Shown here: in pieces, positions 17,158-27,107 of the stretch
Layout: each line of letters begins with the position of its first letter
Position numbering within the stretch: position 1 is the stretch's first letter
Source: an uncultured Verrucomicrobiota bacterium
Lineage (GTDB): Bacteria; Verrucomicrobiota; Kiritimatiellia; Kiritimatiellales; Tichowtungiaceae
Reading direction: 5' to 3'
Assembly (NCBI GenBank): GCA_903831085.1
Contig: CAIKWE010000055.1
Location: 1-46,237, forward strand
DNA length: 46,237 nucleotides
Made by a program: the position numbers and the translations under genes
The notes under the pieces: model-generated
The model's input: only the letters and a program-made list of their open reading frames with translations
What the model was told of the DNA's origin: nothing
Databases searched by the model: none

Positions 17158-17542
17158 GGGAGAAACTTATACCACAGAACACACCGAACACACGGAAATG
17201 ATTTAGGTGGAGCGGGCGCTCCGCGCACGCTTTCCAAAAGATGGAACCTGACCTCCGGGCAGGTTTCCCGAACGCGCTCGGAGATCGCGTTCCACCTCAT
17301 TGTAGCCGAGGTCCATGACCTCGGATTCCCGTCTAATCCGCGATCCCGGATCGCGGCTACAACGAATATAAAAAACCGGCCAATAAGAAACCGCCTCAGG
17401 GTCACGGCCCCCGCCCTACAAACCTGATGTTGTCTTTTGTCTTGAGCGCTTTCAGACAACCCTCTAGTTTCTGGCTAAAGTGATCGCGCCGTTACAAAAA
17501 CAATGATTTCAAAGTGCACTCAAAAACTGCAGGAGTTAGAGC
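17158..17542. repeat. Intergenic repeat block with four REP units and one palindrome
   Basis: No gene is visible. Units: GTGG-headed at 17207-17222 (stem GGAGC/GCTCC); a GTGG-headed one reading minus at 17270-17295 (stem GAACGCG/CGCGTTC); GTAG-headed at 17302-17324 (CCGAGGTC/GACCTCGG) and 17338-17360 (minus, CCGCGATC/GATCGCGG). A TTCCA-N5-TGGAA palindrome sits at 17232-17246 between the first two. The word CCACAGAACACACCGAACAC occurs at 17171-17190. The last 80 bases probably hold the promoter of the next gene. Confidence 0.75.
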
Positions 17543-17830
17543 ATGACAATTCGTAAAGCACTTGAGAAAAAACGCAGAGTCGGTTTTGTGCTGGCGGTTC
17601 TCTGCTTGTTTTTATTTGTCGGCGCTCGCTTCACGGGATCACACAGCAAGGGACTTTCGCCATTGATTCTAATTTTTTTCATTGGTTATATGGTATGCGT
17701 TATTTTTCAGCTGTTCGGACTGCGCTGCCCCAAATGCAAAAATAATTTGGGAGGCACCCTTCGATCCTCTTTGACGATAAAACTCTGCCCCTTCTGCGGG
17801 GTCTCGCTGGACGAAGAAATCAAACAATAA
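17543..17830 (+). CDS. Small membrane protein with zinc ribbon, 95 residues
   Basis: The product has two hydrophobic segments (VGFVLAVLCLFLFVGARF and LILIFFIGYMVCVIFQLFG) followed by a cytoplasmic-looking zinc ribbon, CPKCKNNLGG ... CPFCGVSLDE, with two CxxC knuckles. An AGGAG site precedes the ATG. I do not know the function. Such small two-helix proteins with a ribbon are common and mostly uncharacterised. It stands alone between repeat-rich regions. Confidence 0.65.
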   Translation: MTIRKALEKKRRVGFVLAVLCLFLFVGARFTGSHSKGLSPLILIFFIGYMVCVIFQLFGLRCPKCKNNLGGTLRSSLTIKLCPFCGVSLDEEIKQ

Positions 17831-18028
17831 AAACGCCCCGGAGTGCGTGACGTCGGAGCTTATCCGAGATCGGTAACCGCCTGCTCGACGACTTTCCGCG
17901 GCAGGCCGCAACGGTTAAGTTCGGCCATAAACGGGTTGCTTTTCCTCAAATCCGAATTTCGAAATCCGAAGCACGAAACAAATTAAAATTTCCAATGATT
18001 GGAAAATTCCAATTTCAAGTTTCAAATT
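17831..18028. repeat. AT-rich intergenic block with repeat words
   Basis: No gene is seen. The words AAATCCGAATTTCGAAATCC and AATTTCAAGTTTCAAATTTC surround an exact TTCCA-N5-TGGAA palindrome at 17990-18004, directly beyond the end of speA. Confidence 0.6.
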
Positions 18029-19942
18029 TCAGTTTTCTCTCTCGAAATAGGTGTAGCCGCGCAGACCGTTTTCGTAGGCATCCATGACGGCGCGGCGCTC
18101 TTTGGCGCTCATCCGCCCGGCCTTCACGGCGTTTTCGGACATTTCACGCACGCGCCGGACCATTTCCTTCGGCTCATACTCAACATAGGTGAGCACGTCG
18201 GCCACGGAGTCGCCTTCGATTTCGCGGGCATAGTGCACCTGTCCGTCGGCGTCGATGCGGACGCTGACGACGTTGGTGTCGCCGAGCAGGTTGTGCAAGT
18301 CGCCGAGCGTTTCCTGATAAGCGCCGACGAGGAAAACGCCGAGAATGTAGTCCTCATTGTCTTTCACCGTATGCAGCGGCAGTGTGCGTTTAACATCGCG
18401 CAGGTCGATAAAGTGGTCGATCTTGCCGTCGCAGTCACAGGTGATGTCGGCGAGAATGCCTTCCTGCGTCGGCCTTTCATTAAGGCGGTGGATCGGCAGG
18501 ATCGGAAAGAGCTGGTCGATCGCCCACGAGTCGGGCAGCGACTGGAAGAGACTGAAGTTGCCGTAATAGACATCGGCCAGCGCGTTGTTGAGATGTTCGA
18601 ATTCATCGGGCACATAGCGCATGCCGCGGATCAGTCCGGCGATGCGGGTGAGAATATGCCAGTAGATCTGCCCGGCCAGCGCACGGTCGCGCAGCGTAAA
18701 GCCGCCGCGCTTGAACATCTCGTGGATTTCGTCGCGGTAATAAACGGCGTCGTGGTAGCACTCCTGCACGTTTTTAGCCGTCAGTGAAGTATAGGCTCCC
18801 ATCAGATTGGCCAGCAGTTCGTGGGCGTCTTCCGGCAGCTTCTCGGGCAGCGCGTGAGTTTCGAAGCGGCTGACATCCAGCACGTTGAAAAGCAGAATCG
18901 AGTAATAGGCAACCGTGGCGCGGCCCGATTCCGTGATGATGACGGGATGCGTCGTGCCGCTCTCGTCCAGAATGCTCATCACCTCTTCGATGACGGCGGC
19001 GCAATATTCGGCCGTGGTGTAATTACAGCTGCTGGTGAAGTTGGTGTGCGAGCCGTCGTAGTCAACCGCCAGCCCGCCGCCCAGGTTGAGCACGCCCATC
19101 GGCGCGCCTTCTTCGACCAGTCCGGCATAAATGCGGCAGCCTTCTTTGATGGCTTCGCGGATATCGCGGATGTTGGGGATCTGCGAGCCGAGGTGGTAGT
19201 GCAGCAGTTTGAGGCAGTCGAGCATATTCTCCTTGCGGAGACGGTCAACCACATCGATCACCTGCGCGGTATTGAGGCCGAAGACGCTGCGCTCGCCGCC
19301 CGATTCCGTCCAGTGGCCGCTGGCCTGTGTGGAAAGTTTCATGCGAATACCGAGGATCGGCATGACACCGAGCACTTTGGAGCGTTCAAGGATCAGTTCA
19401 AGCTCCGAGGGCATTTCGATCACAAATACGCAACGCAGTCCCATCTTGAGCGCATAGAGACCGAGGTCGATAAACTCCTCGTCCTTGTAACCGTTGCAGA
19501 TGAGGTAGGCTTCGGGATCCTGCAGAAACGACATGGCCGCAATCAGCTCGGCCTTGCTGCCGGCTTCGAGGCCGTGATGGTAGCGTGCGCCGAATACGCA
19601 AATTTCCTCGACCACTTGCTGCTGCTGGTTGACCTTGATCGGATAAACGCCGCGATAGCTTCCCTGATAGTTGTATTCGGAAATCGCCTTGGCAAAGCTT
19701 TCGTGGAGCTGCTTGATCCGCGCGTCGAGAATGTCGCTCAGGCGCACCAGCACCGGAAGATCGAACCCGCGCTCCTGAATGCCGCACGCCACATCGTACA
19801 GGCTGACCGACGCGCCGCCGGGGCCGTCCGGATGAACCGACACTTCGCCTTTTTCGGAGATGCTGAAATATCCGGCACCCCAGCTGTCGACGCCGTAAAG
19901 CTCTGTTGATTGGACAGACGACCATTTTCCGTTTTCAGTCAC
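18029..19942 (-). CDS. speA: Biosynthetic arginine decarboxylase SpeA
   Basis: SpeA is a PLP enzyme that turns arginine into agmatine, the first step of the agmatine route to putrescine and spermidine. The 637-residue length fits the biosynthetic (fold III) class. YRGVYPIKVNQQQ contains the PLP-lysine, followed by GLEAGSKAEL, HYHLGSQIPN, LNLGGGLAVDYDG, and in the C-terminal part ITESGRATVAYY and YQETLGDLHNLLGD. No agmatinase or agmatine deiminase gene is in the window. It is divergent from purM with about 209 bases between. Confidence 0.96.
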   Translation of the reverse strand: MTENGKWSSVQSTELYGVDSWGAGYFSISEKGEVSVHPDGPGGASVSLYDVACGIQERGFDLPVLVRLSDILDARIKQLHESFAKAISEYNYQGSYRGVYPIKVNQQQQVVEEICVFGARYHHGLEAGSKAELIAAMSFLQDPEAYLICNGYKDEEFIDLGLYALKMGLRCVFVIEMPSELELILERSKVLGVMPILGIRMKLSTQASGHWTESGGERSVFGLNTAQVIDVVDRLRKENMLDCLKLLHYHLGSQIPNIRDIREAIKEGCRIYAGLVEEGAPMGVLNLGGGLAVDYDGSHTNFTSSCNYTTAEYCAAVIEEVMSILDESGTTHPVIITESGRATVAYYSILLFNVLDVSRFETHALPEKLPEDAHELLANLMGAYTSLTAKNVQECYHDAVYYRDEIHEMFKRGGFTLRDRALAGQIYWHILTRIAGLIRGMRYVPDEFEHLNNALADVYYGNFSLFQSLPDSWAIDQLFPILPIHRLNERPTQEGILADITCDCDGKIDHFIDLRDVKRTLPLHTVKDNEDYILGVFLVGAYQETLGDLHNLLGDTNVVSVRIDADGQVHYAREIEGDSVADVLTYVEYEPKEMVRRVREMSENAVKAGRMSAKERRAVMDAYENGLRGYTYFEREN

Positions 19943-20042
19943 TCGTTTTCTCCTTCAGCTTGAAAAGCGGACTGGTTTTACGTCCTGCACCCCCCGTTGA
20001 AAAGCGCATTTTTACAAACATTGGGAAAATTATCCGGCCTTT

Positions 20043-20086
20043 TTCCAGCCATTGGAACGCCCGTGCGGCCATTCCAACTTTTGGAA
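20043..20086. repeat. Two TTCCA-N5-TGGAA palindromes between speA and purM
   Basis: Exact matches lie at 20043-20057 and 20072-20086, with centres 29 bases apart, just upstream of a candidate purM promoter. The position would suit a transcription factor site. Confidence 0.8.
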
Positions 20087-20097
20087 CCCTTTTTCTA

Positions 20098-20125
20098 TTG
20101 TCCGCTTCGCCCGCCGTGCTACATT
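20098..20125 (+). promoter_or_regulatory. Candidate sigma70 promoter of purM
   Basis: TTGTCC and TACATT are separated by 16 bases, 27 bases before the ATG. The GCCGTGCTACATT context resembles that at 10036-10049. Confidence 0.4.
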
Positions 20126-20151
20126 GTGCGCCTTCTAAACCGGAGAAAATT

Positions 20152-21183
20152 ATGGCAGCAAAGAAAAGCGCATACGCACAGGCCGGCGTCGATATCGACG
20201 TCATGATGGACTCTCTTCAGCGGATCAAAAAGAACGTCAAATCGACCAATATTAAAGGTGTCGTCAGCGAAATCGGCTCCTTCGGCGGACTCTTCCAGTC
20301 GCCCGGCAAAGAATTTCTGCTCGTCGCCAGCGCCGACGGCGTCGGCACCAAACTCAAAGTCGCCCACATGGCCGGCAAACACACCACCGTCGGACAGGAT
20401 CTCATCAACCACTGCGTCAACGACATCCTCGTGCAGGGCGCCACCCCGCTCTTCTTCCTCGACTATCTCGGCACCGCCGCACTCTCCGGTAAAGTATTCG
20501 AAGACGTTATTTCCGGCTTATGCCAGGCCTGCCGCGAAAACGGTTGCGCACTGCTCGGCGGCGAAACCGCTGAAATGCCCGGACTTTATCCGAAGGGCGA
20601 ATATGACCTCGTCGGCACCATCGTCGGTCAGGTCGAAAAGAAAAAAGTCATCACCGGCAAAACTATCCGTAAAGGCGACGTCATCATCGGCCTGCCCTCC
20701 ACCGGACTGCAAACCAACGGCTACTCGCTGGCCCGCAAGGTCATCTTTGAAACCGCCGGTAAAAAACTGAGCGACCTCGTCCCCGGCACCAAACTCACTT
20801 TCGAAAAAGTTCTGCTGGCTGTCCACCAGAGCTATCTAAAGCCCGTCGTTGCGCTGATGAACAAAATTCAGGTGCACGGCATGGCGCACATCACCGGCGG
20901 CGGACTCGTCGACAACGTTCCACGCGTCCTGCCGAAAACCGTCGATGCCGTCTTTGACCGCTCGACCTGGAAAACGCCCGCGATCTATCAGTTCATCGAA
21001 GAAGTCGGCAAAGTGGATCACGAAGAAATGTACCGCGTCTTCAATATGGGCATCGGCTTTGTCATCGTCGTCCGCGCCGCTGATGCCGATACCGCGCTCG
21101 CCACATTGAAGAAGGCCGGCCAAAAAGCCATTGTCGTCGGCCGCATCGAAAAAGGCACCGGCATCTCCCGCCTGATCAACTGA
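20152..21183 (+). CDS. purM: Phosphoribosylformylglycinamidine cyclo-ligase PurM
   Basis: PurM closes the imidazole ring to give AIR, the fifth step of purine synthesis, using ATP. The 343-residue protein has YAQAGVDID at the start, ASADGVGTKLKVA, LGGETAEMPG, GLPSTGLQTNGYSLARK and HITGGGLVDNVPRVLP, all conserved in PurM. The ATG at 20152 follows CGGAGAA; the frame is open upstream, but that part is intergenic repeat. It is monocistronic here. Confidence 0.96.
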   Translation: MAAKKSAYAQAGVDIDVMMDSLQRIKKNVKSTNIKGVVSEIGSFGGLFQSPGKEFLLVASADGVGTKLKVAHMAGKHTTVGQDLINHCVNDILVQGATPLFFLDYLGTAALSGKVFEDVISGLCQACRENGCALLGGETAEMPGLYPKGEYDLVGTIVGQVEKKKVITGKTIRKGDVIIGLPSTGLQTNGYSLARKVIFETAGKKLSDLVPGTKLTFEKVLLAVHQSYLKPVVALMNKIQVHGMAHITGGGLVDNVPRVLPKTVDAVFDRSTWKTPAIYQFIEEVGKVDHEEMYRVFNMGIGFVIVVRAADADTALATLKKAGQKAIVVGRIEKGTGISRLIN

Positions 21184-21421
21184 TTTCTAGAGTGGAAGAG
21201 GGTTGCCGCTCCCTCTGGTCGCTGCTTTCGCAAGCTCAAGCCTCGCTTCGCGTCCAGCCTCTGGCCTGCGGCAGGATGCCGCTTCCACATTCCATATCCC
21301 AAGGTGGGGCGGGCGCTCCGCGCACGCTTACTTGTCCGCCGTAGGAGGAAACGCGCTCGGAGATCGCGTTCCGCCTGCTGGTTCCAAAGCTTGGAAACGC
21401 GGTGAGGACACCGCGTCTACG
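21184..21421. repeat. Intergenic repeat block between purM and the ABC exporter
   Basis: No gene is seen. REP units: minus 21268-21288 (GTGG head, GCGGCA/TGCCGC), plus from 21304 (GTGG head), minus about 21350-21374 (stem like that at 17270), minus 21398-21420 (GTAG head, CGCGGTG/CACCGCG). An exact TTCCA-N5-TGGAA palindrome lies at 21382-21396. The block shares its GCGGGCGCTCCGCGCACGC word with 17213-17230. Confidence 0.75.
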
Positions 21422-23371
21422 TTATCTGACCGCATGCTGCACGTCGCACAATTTCCGATAAACCCCGTTTTTCGCATACAGTTCCGCATGAGAGCCTCTT
21501 TCAACAATAACCCCCTGATCCATCACCAGAATCGTGTCTGCGTGCTGAACCGTGCTCAAACGATGCGCGATCACGAAAACCGTCCGGTTCTTCATCAGCC
21601 GGTTAATCGCCTCTTGAACCTGCTGCTCGGTGACTGTATCCAAAGCGCTGGTCGCTTCGTCCAGGATCAGGATCGGAGGATTCTTCAGGATCGCACGAGC
21701 GATCGCAACGCGCTGCCGTTCGCCGCCGCTCAAAACAAAACCCTTATCTCCGACAATCCGATTGTAGCCATCCGGATGCTGCATAATAAACGGATGCGCA
21801 TTGGCCATCTGCGCGGCAGATTCGATCTGTGCCTGAGTGGCCCCCGGTGTGCCGTAGGCGATGTTTTCGGCGATCGTCGTGTTGAAGAGGATGGTTTCCT
21901 GTGTCACGACGCCAATCAAATTCCGCAAATCTCCCATCTCCAAATCGCGAAGATCCACCCCGTCCAACAGCACGCGTCCGTTGATCGGATCATAAAACCG
22001 CGCCAAAAGATTAGCCAGTGTCGTTTTGCCCGATCCGGTGGAACCCACCACGGCGATGGTCTTACCACGTTCCAGCACAAGATTTGCGTCGTGAACAACC
22101 CGTCGCTCATTTTGATTATAGGAGAAATCCACATGCTCGAAAACCAGCGCCTGGTCGAACGACTTCTTTGGAACCGGATTCACCGCCAGCGGCAACGAGG
22201 TGTCCATGTCCAGGAACGAATAGATCCGCGTCAACGCCGCACGGCCCGACTCGATCGACGCCTGAATTTTTCCAAGCGATTTCAACGGTTTGTAGGCCAC
22301 AACAAAAGCCGTTAAAAGGGGGAGGATGTCTGCAAGGGTTTTTCCTTTCCAGAAGCAAATGATGAGAAAAATCAGGGTCAATAAAATGGTCACCATCTCC
22401 ATGACAGGCGAAACCAGCAAGCCGACGCGAACCCCGCGCAGCGAAATCTTCACACACTGCTGATTAACATTCTTGAACTTCCTTTTCTCATCTTCCTCCG
22501 CGTGATAGGCCTTGACCACGCGAATACCCGTCAAATTTTCCAACATGCTTGAGCCCAGCACAGCCCCCTGCTCCATTCCTCTGCGGGCATAATTCCGGAT
22601 TCTCCGGCCCACCATGAACAAGGGCAACAGGGCTAATGGGTACCCAACAAAAGCCATGAGAATCATCTCGACCATGTCGTTGGCGATCGCAAAATAGATG
22701 ACGAACCCTACGGATGCAATAATCTCGAAGGGCGCCCGGCACAACTCCGCAACTGTATGAGCAACCACGCCCTGAACCGTTCCGGGATCCCCGTTGCAGC
22801 GACTCATGATCCTGCCCACATCCATCTGGCCGAAAAACTTCAGCGACTGGTTCTGGAGATGGTCGAACATTTGATTCCGCAAATCCCTGACCACACGCAA
22901 CCCCACCCACTGTAGCGCATAACCGTTCAGATATAACGTTCCAAGACGGAAAGCCAACGCCAGCGGCAACACAAACAACATCAGTAGAAGGAATGACGTC
23001 CTAACGCCGCCCTTCTCGTCGGCAATCGAAATACCCAGTTTCTTGGCAACCTTCTCCGCGTCCTTAAACCACCCGGGAAGCTTCTCCGGTTTTTTGACTC
23101 CTGACTCCTGACTGCCGCCCTCTGCCTCCTGATTCCCGACTTCTGATTTCTGACCGCTGACCTCTGATTTCTGTTCTCCCCCGCCGCCCGAAGGACTCTG
23201 CATCTGCATGATCGCAGGCTGAAGCACCTGGAATACCGGCACCCAAGTCCCACCGACCAACATACCCGAAAAAATGCCCAGAGCCAAAACCCCGCTATAC
23301 TTCCGTGCCTGCTTGAACAAGCGTCCATAGACCTGCTTGGCTGTAAACTCCTTATCAAACCATTCCTGCAT
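21422..23371 (-). CDS. MsbA-like ABC exporter, fused transmembrane and ATPase domains
   Basis: The 649-residue half-transporter has six hydrophobic helices in its first 340 residues. An ATPase domain (about 400-640) follows with Walker A GSTGSGKTT, Q-loop VTQETILFN, signature LSGGERQRVAIARA, Walker B LILDEATSALD and the switch in VIAHRLS. This is the lipid/oligosaccharide flippase type (MsbA or PglK-like). A Gln/Ser/Glu-rich stretch after the first helix comes from an in-frame low-complexity repeat (23096-23174) and would lie in the periplasmic loop. Being at the end of the glycan locus, it probably flips a lipid-linked glycan; that is inference. Confidence 0.93.
   Translation of the reverse strand: MQEWFDKEFTAKQVYGRLFKQARKYSGVLALGIFSGMLVGGTWVPVFQVLQPAIMQMQSPSGGGGEQKSEVSGQKSEVGNQEAEGGSQESGVKKPEKLPGWFKDAEKVAKKLGISIADEKGGVRTSFLLLMLFVLPLALAFRLGTLYLNGYALQWVGLRVVRDLRNQMFDHLQNQSLKFFGQMDVGRIMSRCNGDPGTVQGVVAHTVAELCRAPFEIIASVGFVIYFAIANDMVEMILMAFVGYPLALLPLFMVGRRIRNYARRGMEQGAVLGSSMLENLTGIRVVKAYHAEEDEKRKFKNVNQQCVKISLRGVRVGLLVSPVMEMVTILLTLIFLIICFWKGKTLADILPLLTAFVVAYKPLKSLGKIQASIESGRAALTRIYSFLDMDTSLPLAVNPVPKKSFDQALVFEHVDFSYNQNERRVVHDANLVLERGKTIAVVGSTGSGKTTLANLLARFYDPINGRVLLDGVDLRDLEMGDLRNLIGVVTQETILFNTTIAENIAYGTPGATQAQIESAAQMANAHPFIMQHPDGYNRIVGDKGFVLSGGERQRVAIARAILKNPPILILDEATSALDTVTEQQVQEAINRLMKNRTVFVIAHRLSTVQHADTILVMDQGVIVERGSHAELYAKNGVYRKLCDVQHAVR
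23096..23174. repeat. Low-complexity GACTCCTGACTCCTGACTG-type word in the ABC exporter gene
   Basis: This is a 79-base run of CTGACTTCTGAY-like units, read in the gene as QKSEVSGQKSEV-type peptide. It belongs to the same family as elements in three other genes of the window. Confidence 0.75.
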
Positions 23372-23418
23372 AAAACTCCTTATTCCCTGGACGACGGGAC
23401 ATGCGCATTTTTGTAATG

Positions 23419-24189
23419 CTACAATACACGGGCCGACTTTTTTTCCCTCTCCGCGCGCATAATTTCAATAAATCTACTGATCTCCTGAAACGCATCAACA
23501 TTGGACTTTATCCACTCTATTTCCTTGTCCCACCATTGGAAAGATCCAAGCTGCTGAATTGTTTCCTCATCGAATCGATAGCGGATAAGCTTGGCTGGCA
23601 CGCCACCAACAATGGCGTAGGGAGGTACATCACGAGAAACAACCGAACGCGCCGCAACAATGGCTCCGTTCCCTATGGTGACGCCATCCATCAGCAATAC
23701 TTCCTGCCCTATCCAGACATCATTTCCTATTTTTACTTTCCCGCCGTAACTGGGAAAGGTTTCTTTTTCTGAAAAGGATGGAACTGGCGCATTAGGCATG
23801 TAAAAAACCGGAGATGTAGACACAAACGTACGGGAAGGATGATTGCCTAAGTGATTCATCAATCTTGAGCCAATGGAACAAAAACTGCCAAACTCAACGT
23901 TATTAAGTTCGGCGTGACCAGAAATATACGAATAACGCCCCACAGAAACAGATTCCAGCTTCGTGTACGGGCCGATCTTCACCGCTTCACAAAGGTGCGA
24001 TTTTTTTAGCTTCGAATGGCTTGAAATATAACAGTGAGAGCCAATTTCGGAATTTAAAATCCGGCTTCGCTTCTCTATTCGACAATGACTTCCGATGAGA
24101 GACCTCCTTAGACTCGGGAACCCCCTTATCTGTACGGCGGAAGAAATTTCACATGAAAAACACGCGTATAATGCTTTTTTTATCATCAT
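23419..24189 (-). CDS. Hexapeptide-repeat acyltransferase, xenobiotic-type
   Basis: The 256-residue product is a left-handed beta-helix protein with many [IV]GxxxxI hexads (IGSHCRI, IGSHCYI, IGPYTKL, VGRYSYI). The C-terminal [48 protein letters not shown] is the classic CatB/VatD-like acetyltransferase block. It probably O-acetylates a sugar of the surface glycan. It overlaps the upstream glycosyltransferase by four bases (ATGA). Confidence 0.88.
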   Translation of the reverse strand: MMIKKALYACFSCEISSAVQIRGFPSLRRSLIGSHCRIEKRSRILNSEIGSHCYISSHSKLKKSHLCEAVKIGPYTKLESVSVGRYSYISGHAELNNVEFGSFCSIGSRLMNHLGNHPSRTFVSTSPVFYMPNAPVPSFSEKETFPSYGGKVKIGNDVWIGQEVLLMDGVTIGNGAIVAARSVVSRDVPPYAIVGGVPAKLIRYRFDEETIQQLGSFQWWDKEIEWIKSNVDAFQEISRFIEIMRAEREKKSARVL

Positions 24190-25166
24190 CCAATGCTTTC
24201 TTTACGTTCTTGGACGAACCGCCTGATCAACTTTTTTGTTTTAAAGTTTTTCCGTAAGATTTTTCTCCAACGCATAATCGGGTTTTTTATCCGGTGATAC
24301 CGGATATTGAGATGACGATCGTAAAAATATTTATCCGCCAAAACGTCCGGCAGGATTGCCCAAGGATGCGAGATATTATGAATCTCACCTAACGGAATAT
24401 TAGCTAACGTTGAGTTGGCATCAGAGGTATGGGTGCTCTCAGAAGAACACCCTATGTTACTGACCAGATTAATCTGCGGACAGATACTCAACCCGTGATT
24501 AACCAACACGCTATAAATCCATTGAAAGTCCCACGTGTTGATACGCCCCTCATAGGTCGCAATAAAATCGGACCACCTGTAATTCTGTACGGCTCTATCT
24601 GCAGATAAACTTTGCATGCGATTCTCTTTCACAAAAGAAGGAAACGTCTGCATTTCATGATCGTAAAGCTTCCAGGATCTCCGCCATGTCGCCCATCCCC
24701 ATATCCACGGAATAGAAGAAAAATAATAACTGGCATCGCCCCGCTGGACACCGTCTTGGAAATTATCGCCCGAGATCATCATGATGCGCTCATCGTTTCG
24801 ATACTTCTCAAGCAGTTCTGCGCAAAACGGAAAAAACGAATCGGACGGCAGACAGTCATCTTCCAGAATAATTCCCTCTTCCACCTGCTCGAAAAACCAG
24901 GCAATTGCTGACGAAACAGCTTCTTTACAGCCAAAATTCCGGTCGCGAAACAGCGTCTTCACTTCGCAATCCCAGTCAACCCGCTTGATAATCTCTCGAG
25001 CTACCTGACATTTTTCCGCATCACCTTCTTTGCCGGGCCGAGAACCGTCAGCCGCGACAAACAGGCGCCGCGGTTTTGCTCTAGCAATCGCCTCAAAAAC
25101 CTGCGCCGTCGTATTGGGGCGGTTGAAAATCAAAAATAAGATCGGCGTATTTTTAGCATCTTTCAT
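24186..25166 (-). CDS. GT-A fold glycosyltransferase, HlpA-like
   Basis: The 326-residue protein begins [21 protein letters not shown] and has a [10 protein letters not shown] block, the acidic [14 protein letters not shown] metal site and [10 protein letters not shown]. These features belong to the nucleotide-diphospho-sugar transferases once labelled hemolytic protein HlpA, found in O-antigen and capsule loci. The sugar donor is unknown. It overlaps the acyltransferase downstream, so the two are translationally coupled. Confidence 0.85.
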   Translation of the reverse strand: MKDAKNTPILFLIFNRPNTTAQVFEAIARAKPRRLFVAADGSRPGKEGDAEKCQVAREIIKRVDWDCEVKTLFRDRNFGCKEAVSSAIAWFFEQVEEGIILEDDCLPSDSFFPFCAELLEKYRNDERIMMISGDNFQDGVQRGDASYYFSSIPWIWGWATWRRSWKLYDHEMQTFPSFVKENRMQSLSADRAVQNYRWSDFIATYEGRINTWDFQWIYSVLVNHGLSICPQINLVSNIGCSSESTHTSDANSTLANIPLGEIHNISHPWAILPDVLADKYFYDRHLNIRYHRIKNPIMRWRKILRKNFKTKKLIRRFVQERKESIG

Positions 25167-25196
25167 AAGGAAACATTCGCAGTGTATTCGCCTATT

Positions 25197-26450
25197 TCAA
25201 CTTTTAGACAACACGAGCCGTTCAACAAACTTTTCTTTCTTGTTTAACGCATCAACCATGGAGGAGGCCATTCCCAGATCAAAATTGGCGTGGTCAGCCC
25301 GGCTCAAGACTAAACGCGCCCGATTCTTTGACTTACTAACAGTCCGTGTCGTTATCTTCTCCATATATTTTGCGATCTTGCGGATCAAAGGAGACAATCC
25401 GGCAGCTAATTTGGCCATTTGCAAACTGCACTGATTGCGCTCGATCGTTTTACATAAACAGACAAGCCGCGCCGGGGTTTTATCCTTGGCTGATTGTATT
25501 TCGCGCAGTACTGCGCCGAACATTAATGTTTTCATTAATTTGGAAACTATCATTCGCCGCATAGAGCCGGACTGTAACCGATACGACTGGAGCATTGATT
25601 CCCAGAAAATCAATGTCATTGAAAATATATCCTGGGTTCCGGCACGATCATTCCATTTTATATTCGAACACAAATTTAATGCGTTAAAGTCGGCGCAAAC
25701 AGCGGTATCAATCTCTTTGGTGGGTTCCGCATTGCCGACTTTTCCACTGGCCGAATATCCATTACTTTTAGGTGAAGACCCCACCCATCCCAAGGGAATC
25801 TTGCATCCTAGATAACGCCTATCCAGACTGCACACGACCGCAGCGCCATTCGCGTCTGGAGTCAACGATGTATAAAATCGGCCGTTTTGGAGCCCTTTGG
25901 CTTGTTCAATTAAATCTTTTCTGAATAGTGCTGTGGTGTACATCTGAGGAAGATCAAAATAATCCTTCCCTTTTAGCAATGTAATCAAAACCTGAACAAT
26001 CGTATGTTCAATGGTCACGATCGGTTTCGCAGAAAAGGTTACCATCTCATTGCCGTATCCCGCCTCACAGCCTTTCCAGAAGAAATGGGCGCGGGATGAG
26101 TTTATTGCTCGGAGACCCTTTTTCTCTGCAACAGCAGTCAAATGGTCTGCCAATTCGAAGAAATATGGCTGCAGTCCATCATCTGCGCCGAGAAACAGGC
26201 ACCAGTCGCCCCGTGCATGCGAGAGAGTCCATTCAAAATGGTCCACCATGCACAGAACTTGTGGCGGTGAGATTTTTTTAATTTTCGGATGCGAGAGCGT
26301 TTCAAGGTAGGCCCTCGTTCCATCGCTGGAATGGTTGTTGCTGATGATCAGTTCATAATCGTCATAGTTTTGAGAAATGATGGTTTCAACGCATGTTGGA
26401 AGGTACTCTCCCGCATTTCGGACGGGAAGAATGATTGAATATTTAGCCAT
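25197..26450 (-). CDS. GT2 family glycosyltransferase
   Basis: The 417-residue product starts with the GT2 pattern YSIILPVRNAGEYLPTCVETI, ELIISNNHSSDGT and FLGADDGLQPYF, giving a GT-A catalytic domain in the first 200 residues. The remaining 200 residues show no membrane segment and I do not recognise them. It overlaps the preceding acetyltransferase gene by eight bases. Donor and acceptor are unknown. Confidence 0.87.
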   Translation of the reverse strand: MAKYSIILPVRNAGEYLPTCVETIISQNYDDYELIISNNHSSDGTRAYLETLSHPKIKKISPPQVLCMVDHFEWTLSHARGDWCLFLGADDGLQPYFFELADHLTAVAEKKGLRAINSSRAHFFWKGCEAGYGNEMVTFSAKPIVTIEHTIVQVLITLLKGKDYFDLPQMYTTALFRKDLIEQAKGLQNGRFYTSLTPDANGAAVVCSLDRRYLGCKIPLGWVGSSPKSNGYSASGKVGNAEPTKEIDTAVCADFNALNLCSNIKWNDRAGTQDIFSMTLIFWESMLQSYRLQSGSMRRMIVSKLMKTLMFGAVLREIQSAKDKTPARLVCLCKTIERNQCSLQMAKLAAGLSPLIRKIAKYMEKITTRTVSKSKNRARLVLSRADHANFDLGMASSMVDALNKKEKFVERLVLSKS

Positions 26451-27090
26451 GGGGTATATTCCTTGATGCCTTTATAAAGTAACGGTCGCAGTAGCGCTCA
26501 TCTAAATCCTTAAAAACCAATCCGCCCTTTTCTCCTGAAAAAACAATAACATTAGATGGTATTTCTTTATCGATAATCGTTACGCCTGCCGAAATGACAA
26601 CATTCTCTCCTATTTTGACATTTCCAATAATCTTTGCGCCAGGAAATACAATTAACCCGTCGCCTAGATATGGCCGTTTATTGTCATTAACGCCAATCAG
26701 GACATTTTGGTAGAAAACTTGGTTGTTCCCATAGTCTGCGCGACAGAATACAGAACCGATTACATGTCCCAAAAGAAACGGGAACCCCAAGTTGATTTTG
26801 TAATACAAATCAATCCCGTTAAGTATTTTGTTCAAGTAAAAAATTTTAGTAGCTCCCACTTCATCTCCTTGCTCAGCGAGCGCTTGAGCGAGAAAATATA
26901 AAAAAATAGGATAATTTAGTGTGTTCAAATGATGGAAGGTTTTGTATACGCCTTTATCCAAGCACACTAAATCAAGCAATGTCTGGACTTTTTTTTTGGC
27001 GCAACCAACTGCGGCATCAAGCTGCGGCGGAGTGTACCCGTCAGGAAGTAAATGATCCATTTGCGTGGCGATGTATGCGGATAAATCCAT
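26443..27090 (-). CDS. Serine-acetyltransferase-like (CysE-type) hexapeptide protein
   Basis: The protein of about 215 residues has an N-terminal helical part (MDLSAYIATQMDHLLPDGYTPP), then hexads ending in LGDGLIVFPGAKIIGNVKIGENVVISAGVTI. The layout is that of CysE. Near glycan genes such proteins often acetylate sugars or amino sugars rather than serine. I chose ATG 27090 because AGGAAG lies six bases upstream; a TTG at 27111 that overlaps the reductase stop is the alternative. Confidence 0.82.
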   Translation of the reverse strand: MDLSAYIATQMDHLLPDGYTPPQLDAAVGCAKKKVQTLLDLVCLDKGVYKTFHHLNTLNYPIFLYFLAQALAEQGDEVGATKIFYLNKILNGIDLYYKINLGFPFLLGHVIGSVFCRADYGNNQVFYQNVLIGVNDNKRPYLGDGLIVFPGAKIIGNVKIGENVVISAGVTIIDKEIPSNVIVFSGEKGGLVFKDLDERYCDRYFIKASRNIPHG

Positions 27091-27107
27091 GTGTTCTTCC
27101 TGTTTTT

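Noticed and set aside
19906-20151. An N-terminal extension of PurM
   Set aside because: It crosses the promoter and the two palindromes; the ATG at 20152 has a ribosome binding site and matches known PurM starts.
23530-23550. Another copy of the dispersed palindrome near the acyltransferase gene (CCATTGGAAAGATCC)
   Set aside because: Only the right arm fits; the left arm has several mismatches.
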